A stretch of 6,323 bases of DNA from UBA4661 sp002405405 (lineage in GTDB: Bacteria; Bacteroidota; Ignavibacteria; Kapaibacteriales; UBA4661). Positions within the stretch are counted from its first letter, which is position 1. Each line of letters begins with the position of its first letter. The stretch covers positions 1 to 6,323 of the forward strand of contig DAIUAL010000202.1 in NCBI GenBank assembly GCA_036847245.1, in the 5' to 3' direction. Position numbers and translations under genes: made by a program. This document shows positions 1 through 3,873 of the stretch, in pieces. Under the pieces are notes generated by a model. The model had not been told where the DNA came from. It saw only the letters and a program-made list of their open reading frames with translations, and made no database searches.

Positions 1-192
1 ATGAAAGATTTTACCAACCATAAGAAAGAGCGGTGCACCGGGCGGGTGAGGAACTTGTTGTTGTACAGCCGCGGCAGTGAACTCAGCACAATCCCAAAAG
101 GGAACAGTCTTTTGGACGGTGAGTGAGTAAGTGATTAAAGAAACCACAAAGGCAAGCAGTGCAAAACTGCGATGCAGAAGTTTTGTATTCAT
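1..192 (-). CDS. DUF2723 / TMEM260-like membrane protein, N-terminal part
   Basis: Reading the minus strand from the ATG at 192-190 gives 64 codons, open to the window edge, so only the N-terminus is present. Residues 5-26 form a hydrophobic first membrane segment after a short basic start. The following loop carries the DUF2723 signature: FWDCAEF at 32-38, then HPPGAP at 49-54. Family members are large polytopic membrane proteins resembling GT-C glycosyltransferases (the human member TMEM260 is a protein O-mannosyltransferase), in which acidic residues of the first extracytoplasmic loop, here Asp34 and Glu37, are expected to matter for activity. The bacterial substrate is unknown. The gene is divergent from icd. 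Family assignment rests on the motif alone, but the motif is distinctive. The start is chosen because the hydrophobic segment begins just after it and no other ATG lies close upstream in frame. Confidence 0.85.
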   Translation of the reverse strand, partial: MNTKLLHRSFALLAFVVSLITYSLTVQKTVPFWDCAEFTAAAVQQQVPHPPGAPLFLMVGKIFH

Positions 193-350
193 GCGAACTC
201 GAAATGCAAATGATGAAGTAGAAAAGAATGAAATTTTTGCGAAGAAATCTTTTGTACCAAAGAAGTATTCAACGAAAAAGAATCGCAATTTATCGGATTA
301 GGTTGTATGCAAAACTAAAAAGTAATGATTTTTTTTGCGTTTCTGCGCTC

Positions 351-383
351 TATAACCGTAATTGCGCGCTTTCACGGTTGATA
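351..383. promoter_or_regulatory. Inverted repeat in the divergent icd upstream region
   Basis: In the 238-base gap between the divergent DUF2723 gene and icd, TATAACCGT (351-359) is mirrored by ACGGTT-G-ATA (374-383). The 6-bp core AACCGT/ACGGTT is perfect, with half-site centres 20 bp apart, about two helical turns. It could be an operator for icd. TATAAC at 351-356 also resembles a -10 box but has no good -35 at normal distance. No other clear promoter was found on either strand of the gap, and icd has no Shine-Dalgarno sequence. The functional role is inference. Confidence 0.25.
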
Positions 384-430
384 TACCAACAACACCGTTT
401 TCTTTCCACTCTTCTTTTTAGTTACAGAAT

Positions 431-1312
431 ATGCCGAAAATCAAAGTTGCTAATCCCGTTGTCGAATTAGATGGCGATGAAATGACACGTATTATTTGGT
501 CATTTATTAAGAACAAACTTATCCTTCCGTATATCGATGTTGAGCTGAAATACTTTGATCTTGGTATCGAAAGCCGCGATGCTACTGCTGATGCCATCAC
601 CATCGAAGCTGCAGAAGCTATCCGCGAATATGGCGTTGGTGTGAAGTGTGCAACAATTACACCCGACGAAGCCCGTGTAAAAGAATTCAACTTGAAACAA
701 ATGTGGAAATCGCCGAATGGTACAATTCGTAATATCCTTGATGGTACAGTCTTCCGCGAGCCAATTGTCTGCAAGAATGATCCACGTCTTGATTCAAATT
801 GGACGGCACCGATCATCGAAGGTCGTCATGCTTTTGGTGATCAGTACCGTGCCACAGATTTTGTTACCAAAGGCAAAGGAAAACTCACGATTACATATAC
901 GCCGGATGATGGCTCTACGCCGCAGTCTTTCGAGGTGTATAATTTCAAAGGTGATGGTGTTGCCTTGGCGATGTACAACACGGATGAGTCAATTGTTGGT
1001 TTTGCGCAGTCATGCTTCAATCTTGCCTTGTCGAAGAAATGGCCCTTATACATGAGTACGAAAAACACGATTCTCAAAAAGTATGATGGTCGTTTCAAAG
1101 ATATTTTCGAGAAAGTTTATGTAGAGCAATACAAAGAGAAATTTGCAGAAGCAGGTATTACGTATGAGCATCGGTTGATTGATGACATGGTGGCATCGGC
1201 ACTCAAAATGAATGGCAATTTTGTGTGGGCTTGTAAAAACTATGATGGCGATGTGCAAAGCGATATTGTGGCACAAGGTTTTGGTTCGTTGGGTTTGATG
1301 ACCTCTGTTTAG
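431..1312 (+). CDS. icd: NADP-dependent isocitrate dehydrogenase, N-terminal part, cut by an in-frame amber codon
   Basis: Oxidative decarboxylation of isocitrate to 2-oxoglutarate with NADP+, in the cytoplasm (TCA cycle, NADPH supply). The 293 residues align almost without gaps to the eukaryote-like homodimeric IDH family (human IDH1/IDH2 type). Visible motifs are VVELDGDEMTRIIW (10-23), the substrate loop KSPNGTIRNILDGTVFRE (93-110) with Arg100 and Arg109, Arg132 and Tyr139 in GRHAFGDQYRATDF, Lys211 in STKNTILKKYDGRFKD, and the metal-binding aspartates Asp251, Asp274 and Asp278. The frame stops at TAG (1310-1312) right after GFGSLGLMTSV, where homologues continue with leucine. This fragment lacks the NADP-binding loop and is unlikely to be active alone. 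The whole frame 431-1663 would give 410 residues, close to the 414 of human IDH1. The ATG at 431 is supported by N-terminal colinearity with the family. A pseudogene, a recent mutation, a sequencing error or readthrough are all possible. Confidence 0.9.
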   Translation: MPKIKVANPVVELDGDEMTRIIWSFIKNKLILPYIDVELKYFDLGIESRDATADAITIEAAEAIREYGVGVKCATITPDEARVKEFNLKQMWKSPNGTIRNILDGTVFREPIVCKNDPRLDSNWTAPIIEGRHAFGDQYRATDFVTKGKGKLTITYTPDDGSTPQSFEVYNFKGDGVALAMYNTDESIVGFAQSCFNLALSKKWPLYMSTKNTILKKYDGRFKDIFEKVYVEQYKEKFAEAGITYEHRLIDDMVASALKMNGNFVWACKNYDGDVQSDIVAQGFGSLGLMTSV

Positions 1313-1344
1313 CTGACACCGGATGGTAATACGATGGAGTCAGC
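1310..1344 (+). other. In-frame amber codon within icd and adjoining potential hairpin
   Basis: TAG at 1310-1312 is codon 294 of an otherwise continuous 410-residue icd frame. The matching residue in human IDH1 is Leu295, so a single T-to-A change from TTG would explain it. GCTGAC (1312-1317), starting on the last base of the stop, is complementary to GTCAGC (1339-1344). After an A/A mismatch two more G-C pairs are possible (1319-1320 with 1336-1337). The base after the stop is C, a context that favours readthrough in known cases. Nothing here proves readthrough, and the hairpin may be chance. Confidence 0.8.
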
Positions 1345-1663
1345 AGCCGCGCATGGTACCGTTACGCGCCACTATCGTATGCACCAGCAAGGCAAGCCAA
1401 CGTCGACGAATCCGATTGCATCGATTTTTGCATGGACACGCGGATTAGCATTTCGTGGCAAAAAAGATGGCAATACGGAGTTAATCAACTTTGCAAACAC
1501 CTTGGAGCGCGTGTGCGTAGAGAGCGTAGAGCAAGGACACATGACCAAAGACTTGGCAGTGTGTGTCCACGGGAATGCAGTCGAGCATGGCAAACACTTC
1601 CTCTACACCGAAGAATTTTTGGATGTCATCGACAGCAATTTGCGTTCGGCATTGACGGTGTGA
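1334..1663 (+). CDS. icd: NADP-dependent isocitrate dehydrogenase, C-terminal part after the amber codon
   Basis: The icd frame resumes at 1313 directly after the amber stop, and the first ATG in it is at 1334. It encodes the rest of the enzyme: AAAHGTVTRHYR, the NADP-binding loop (residues 305-316 of the undivided frame), then STNPIASIFAWTRGLAFR, which includes the cofactor-contacting Asn327, then HMTKDLAVCVHGN and a normal C-terminus ending in TGA. There are no further stops or frameshifts and the conserved motifs are untouched, so decay, if real, is very recent. Independent translation from 1334 is doubtful: no convincing ribosome binding site precedes it, and the piece would lack most of the active site. 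It is best read as the second half of one gene spanning 431-1663. An intrinsic terminator lies 34 bases downstream. Confidence 0.85.
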   Translation: MESAAAHGTVTRHYRMHQQGKPTSTNPIASIFAWTRGLAFRGKKDGNTELINFANTLERVCVESVEQGHMTKDLAVCVHGNAVEHGKHFLYTEEFLDVIDSNLRSALTV

Positions 1664-1697
1664 CAGCTTTGTGAGCTTGATAGTAATCGTAATGATT

Positions 1698-1731
1698 AAG
1701 GCGAGCATAGAATAATTGCTCGCCTTTTTTT
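1698..1731 (+). terminator. Intrinsic terminator of icd
   Basis: A perfect 10-bp stem, AAGGCGAGCA (1698-1707) with TGCTCGCCTT (1717-1726), has a 9-base loop and a run of seven T (1725-1731). It ends the icd transcript and separates it from the HEPN/MNT genes, which therefore need their own promoter. The left arm lacks a matching A-tract outside the stem, so it is mainly unidirectional. Confidence 0.9.
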
Positions 1732-1833
1732 CATTAGAACTTTTTGGACATGAGAAATTTTTCCATTCTGCTTTCGATAGTAAATTGTACTATATCCTGC
1801 TTACGTACTTCGCGTGAAATATGATGCAGAAGT

Positions 1834-1845
1834 ATATCGACAGAT
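1834..1845 (+). repeat. 12-bp word shared with the fadN leader
   Basis: ATATCGACAGAT occurs here, 22 bases before the HEPN start codon, and again at 3781-3792 just downstream of the fadN promoter. Similarity continues weakly on the right (ACATA versus TTATA). It may be a common regulator site. One exact 12-mer repeat in 6.3 kb is near chance, but both copies fall in short non-coding leaders. The surrounding gap (1664-1867) shows no convincing promoter; TATGAT at 1820-1825 resembles a -10 box but lacks a good -35. Confidence 0.3.
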
Positions 1846-1860
1846 ACATATTATACGCTG

Positions 1861-1873
1861 AATCATAATGATT
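1861..1873. promoter_or_regulatory. Palindrome across the HEPN gene start codon
   Basis: AATCAT-A-ATGATT is a perfect 6-bp inverted repeat around a single base, and the HEPN ATG (1868-1870) lies in its right arm. A near copy, AATCGTAATGATT with one difference, is at 1685-1697 just before the icd terminator. A dyad over the start of a toxin-antitoxin operon could be an autoregulatory operator, but the role is inference from position and symmetry. Confidence 0.3.
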
Positions 1874-2299
1874 GACACAACCTATCTCCAACGTTGTATT
1901 GCGACATTATCGCAAGCATACTCGCTCTTACTCAGTGCAGAGCGTGAGAGCATTATGTATGACATGTATCGCTCTGCTTGTGTCAAAGAATTTGAAATTA
2001 TTCTTGAGCAGATCGGTAAGCTCTTGCGTAAGGTTTTAAAGTCATATTTTCATTCTGCAAAAGAAGTAGATCGATTACAGTTCAAGGACATTTTTCGTCA
2101 TGCTGTTGTGCACAGTATCATTAGTGATGAAGAATGCGAACGATGGTTAGTATATCGTGATAATCGCAACAATACAGCACATGATTATGGCGAAGATTTT
2201 GCGGAGCAGACACTACAACTTTTGGCAGAATTCATTGCTGATGCAACCCGCATGGTAACACATATCGAGCAGAACAATGCTTCTCAGAGAGAAAGATAG
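1868..2299 (+). CDS. HEPN-domain protein (HI0074 / HepT-like), probable toxin of a HEPN/MNT pair
   Basis: A 143-residue, probably all-helical protein of the 'nucleotidyltransferase substrate-binding' HI0074 type. The signature is RDNRNNTAHDYG (97-108), containing R100-x4-H105-x-Y107, the R-x4-6-H motif of HEPN ribonucleases plus the tyrosine that in the Shewanella HepT/MntA system is modified by AMP transfer. The segment YRSACVKEFEIILEQIGKLL (34-53) is a typical HEPN dimer-forming helix. Length is normal for the family. From family knowledge the likely role is an RNA-cleaving toxin neutralised by the MNT partner. The last 23 bases overlap the MNT gene in another frame, indicating translational coupling. 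No Shine-Dalgarno sequence precedes the ATG. It ends in TAG. Whether it is toxic, or instead acts as a substrate-binding subunit as first proposed for HI0074, cannot be told from sequence. Confidence 0.85.
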   Translation: MIDTTYLQRCIATLSQAYSLLLSAERESIMYDMYRSACVKEFEIILEQIGKLLRKVLKSYFHSAKEVDRLQFKDIFRHAVVHSIISDEECERWLVYRDNRNNTAHDYGEDFAEQTLQLLAEFIADATRMVTHIEQNNASQRER

Positions 2300-2588
2300 A
2301 CAAGCGCTCATTGCTATTTTTTCTTCGGTGGACATACCTATCGAAGTGTGGGCGTATGGCAGTCGTGTCAATGGCACAGCACATTCCGGTAGCGATCTTG
2401 ATCTTGTGTTTCGTACTGCCGACTTGCAACCCTTACCCTTTGCAGTGTATAGTAACCTTGTTGAGCGTATTTACGATAGTACGATTCCTATTGTGGTAGA
2501 GTTGCGCGATTGGTCGCGTTTGCCTGCAAGTTTTCATCAGAACATTACAGCACGCCATGAAATTTTATTCCCTCCTCAACAATCATAG
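2277..2588 (+). CDS. Minimal nucleotidyltransferase (MNT, HI0073 / MntA-like), probable antitoxin
   Basis: A 103-residue member of the polymerase-beta-like nucleotidyltransferase superfamily. The catalytic signature G28-S29-x10-D40-L41-D42 is intact, inside YGSRVNGTAHSGSDLDLVF (27-45). The third acidic residue is probably Glu75 in PIVVELRDWSRLP, where many relatives have Asp. In type VII toxin-antitoxin systems the MNT protein transfers AMP from ATP to the tyrosine of the HEPN R-x4-H-x-Y motif and so silences it; the partner just upstream has that exact motif. The ATG at 2277 lies inside the HEPN gene and overlaps it by 23 bases; the conserved core begins about 20 residues later, so the start fits. 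bshB1 follows after 14 bases in the same direction, so all three may be cotranscribed. Family assignment is firm; antitoxin activity is inferred. Confidence 0.87.
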   Translation: MLLREKDRQALIAIFSSVDIPIEVWAYGSRVNGTAHSGSDLDLVFRTADLQPLPFAVYSNLVERIYDSTIPIVVELRDWSRLPASFHQNITARHEILFPPQQS

Positions 2589-2602
2589 TTCCCTCTTACT
2601 CC

Positions 2603-3397
2603 ATGACACATTTCGTCCCTGATATTCAGTATCGTTCCGATGATTCTTCTTCACAGTCTTCTTATGGACAAACTTTTGACGCACTATGGATTGCAGCACA
2701 CCCCGATGATGCCGAGTTAACTTGTGGTGGAAGCATTGCGGCAATGGTGCAAGAGGGCAAGCGCGTTGCTATCGTTGATTGTACGCGGGGCGAACTTGGT
2801 TCACGCGGTACACCTGAAACACGTCGTGAAGAAGCGATTGCGGCATCAAAGGTTTTGGGTATTGGTGAACGCTGGAATCTCGGTATTCCTGATGGTGATG
2901 TCACGATTACACCCGACCATATTCAGCGCATTGTCGTAGCGTTACGATATTTTCGACCAACTCTTCTGCTATTCCCACCTAACTTTGATCGCCATATCGA
3001 TCATGAAGATGTACATCGCCTTGTTCGCAAAGCACATTTTGCCAGCGGACTGCGAAAAATCGAAACTATGTTTCATGGGGAAGCTCAAGCACCATTTCGC
3101 CCGAAGCGCATGTTTGCCTATATGCAGACCTACACGATTCCCGCAGATTTATATATCGACACAAGTACCACCTTTGAATATAAACTTCGTGCAATGCGGG
3201 CATACAGTACGCAGTTTCATACCGAGCAGAAACATATAGACGACCAAGAACCGCAAACATTTATTTCGCGCCCGGAGTTTGTGGAATTTATCGAAGCACG
3301 AGCGCGCTATTTTGGGGAGCGTGTTGGGGTAAAATACGCGGAGGCATACCAAACAATTGAGCCATTAGGGCTTTCGTCTTTATCGTTATTGCTGTAG
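2603..3397 (+). CDS. bshB1: N-acetyl-alpha-D-glucosaminyl L-malate deacetylase (BshB1), bacillithiol biosynthesis
   Basis: Zinc-dependent LmbE/PIG-L-type deacetylase that converts GlcNAc-malate to GlcN-malate, the second step of bacillithiol synthesis, in the cytoplasm. AAHPDDAE (31-38) supplies zinc ligands His33 and Asp36 and the general base Asp35. RHIDHED (130-136) supplies His131 and the third ligand His134. These match His12, Asp15, His110 and His113 of the Bacillus cereus enzyme BcZBP with a constant offset of 21. TRGELGSRGTPETR (61-74) and NLGIPDGD (92-99) are typical of BshB1 rather than of general LmbE proteins. The 264 residues include about 21 extra at the N-terminus, rich in Ser, Asp and Gln; no ATG, GTG or TTG in frame offers a shorter start. 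The C-terminal GVKYAEAYQTIEPLG is as in the family. No Shine-Dalgarno is visible, so expression may depend on coupling to the MNT gene 14 bases upstream. Neither the glycosyltransferase BshA nor BshC is in the window. Confidence 0.88.
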   Translation: MTHFVPDIQYRSDDSSSQSSYGQTFDALWIAAHPDDAELTCGGSIAAMVQEGKRVAIVDCTRGELGSRGTPETRREEAIAASKVLGIGERWNLGIPDGDVTITPDHIQRIVVALRYFRPTLLLFPPNFDRHIDHEDVHRLVRKAHFASGLRKIETMFHGEAQAPFRPKRMFAYMQTYTIPADLYIDTSTTFEYKLRAMRAYSTQFHTEQKHIDDQEPQTFISRPEFVEFIEARARYFGERVGVKYAEAYQTIEPLGLSSLSLLL

Positions 3398-3741
3398 CTG
3401 TACCGGAAAATATCGCCTAGAAAAATTTTTCTGCAAAAATTCTTGGTATCGGAAAACTTCTCTCCTATTTTAGCTACATCAACCTCGATACGATGTATTC
3501 TCGACAAGTACCCTTTCAAGATTTCTCTCAAGATAGTGTTGCAAAAAATACCACCGCTTGTCTGTCATAGCTTGGGCTGGTATTTGTTCTATGGGGAAGT
3601 TGCTTACGATGGCAAGCGTACCGTTGTGCATACGCGCTTGTACGAAGAAAAGCATAGACTCCTTGAAGAATCTTTCGCACGAAGTCAAATCGTACGACGT
3701 TCATATCGAGTACGCAGAGCATAGATGATAGTTATTGTGGG
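3398..3741. other. Region between bshB1 and the fadN promoter, no firm gene
   Basis: These 344 bases hold one doubtful ORF (3443-3724) and no recognisable gene on either strand. A perfect AT-rich 14-bp palindrome, AGAAAAATTTTTCT, lies at 3419-3432, 22 bases after the bshB1 stop. It is not a convincing terminator because it has no GC stem. The decamer TACCGGAAAA at 3401-3410 recurs with one change at 3447-3456. No RNA gene or mobile element was recognised. Confidence 0.6.
3443..3724 (+). CDS. Doubtful hypothetical ORF, 93 residues
   Basis: I do not recognise this product. It would start at TTG, contains no internal methionine codon and has no ribosome binding site. It shares the frame of bshB1, which is open from the bshB1 TAG (3395-3397) to the next TAG at 3722-3724, so it could equally be an untranslated extension or the decayed remains of a longer gene. 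The first half has a poor, Ile/Leu/Lys-rich composition. The second half (about residues 45-93, GWYLFYGEVAYDGKRTVV, then LYEEKHRLLEESF, ending in a basic RRSYRVRRA) looks more protein-like. Overlapping open frames exist on the opposite strand. It is listed because it fills most of an otherwise empty stretch. Confidence 0.2.
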   Translation: MVSENFSPILATSTSIRCILDKYPFKISLKIVLQKIPPLVCHSLGWYLFYGEVAYDGKRTVVHTRLYEEKHRLLEESFARSQIVRRSYRVRRA

Positions 3742-3770
3742 TTGGCACGCATATCTCGTACAATTATAGT
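3742..3770 (+). promoter_or_regulatory. Sigma70-like promoter for the fadN-like gene
   Basis: TTGGCA (3742-3747) and TATAGT (3765-3770) each match the -35 and -10 consensus in five of six positions, with the ideal 17-bp spacing. Initiation would fall near 3777, giving a leader of about 97 bases before the ATG at 3874. This is the best promoter match in the window. Its position also argues against starting the fadN protein at the in-frame TTG at 3742. Confidence 0.6.
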
Positions 3771-3786
3771 TCGTGCAGGCATATCG

Positions 3787-3816
3787 ACAGATTTATACAG
3801 ACATACACAGACATTT
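3787..3816 (+). repeat. Three tandem 10-bp repeats in the fadN leader
   Basis: Three consecutive decamers begin with ACAGA: ACAGATTTAT (3787-3796), ACAGACATAC (3797-3806) and ACAGACATTT (3807-3816). The exact 8-mer ACAGACAT repeats at a 10-bp period, close to one helical turn. They lie about 10 to 40 bases after the predicted transcription start, where a bound repressor would block transcription. The binding role is inference. The first unit is part of the 12-mer also found before the HEPN gene. Confidence 0.4.
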
Positions 3817-3863
3817 GCTGATTTTTTTTCGCTCATAGTATCAATCACTTTTTTGTTCGTTAC

Positions 3864-3868
3864 GGAGG
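3864..3868 (+). promoter_or_regulatory. Strong ribosome binding site that sets the fadN start
   Basis: GGAGG ends five bases before the ATG at 3874. It is the only canonical Shine-Dalgarno sequence seen before a gene in this window and fixes the start at 3874 rather than the in-frame TTG 132 bases upstream. Confidence 0.85.
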
Positions 3869-3873
3869 TTTTC

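Noticed and set aside
1..126. Plus-strand frame beginning with ATG at position 1 (41 codons)
   Set aside because: It is antisense to the DUF2723 N-terminus, whose motifs clearly fix the minus strand as coding.
228..470. 80-residue plus-strand ORF upstream of and overlapping icd
   Set aside because: Basic, low-quality sequence without a recognisable domain. It runs into the well-supported icd start in another frame and has no ribosome binding site.
431..1663. Genome-wide recoding of TAG as a sense codon (or pyrrolysine) to explain the icd amber
   Set aside because: The HEPN, MNT and bshB1 genes all end in TAG exactly where their families end, so TAG works as a normal stop here. Homologues have leucine, not a catalytic special residue, at the site.
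1806..1834. TACTTC/GAAGTA inverted repeat in the HEPN leader as an operator
   Set aside because: Only six bases per arm with a 16-nt or longer spacer in AT-rich DNA; this is expected by chance.
3742..3873. 44-residue N-terminal extension of the fadN protein from the in-frame TTG at 3742
   Set aside because: The TTG lies inside the predicted -35 box, the extension has no family counterpart, and a perfect GGAGG precedes the ATG at 3874, where the dehydrogenase domain begins at once.
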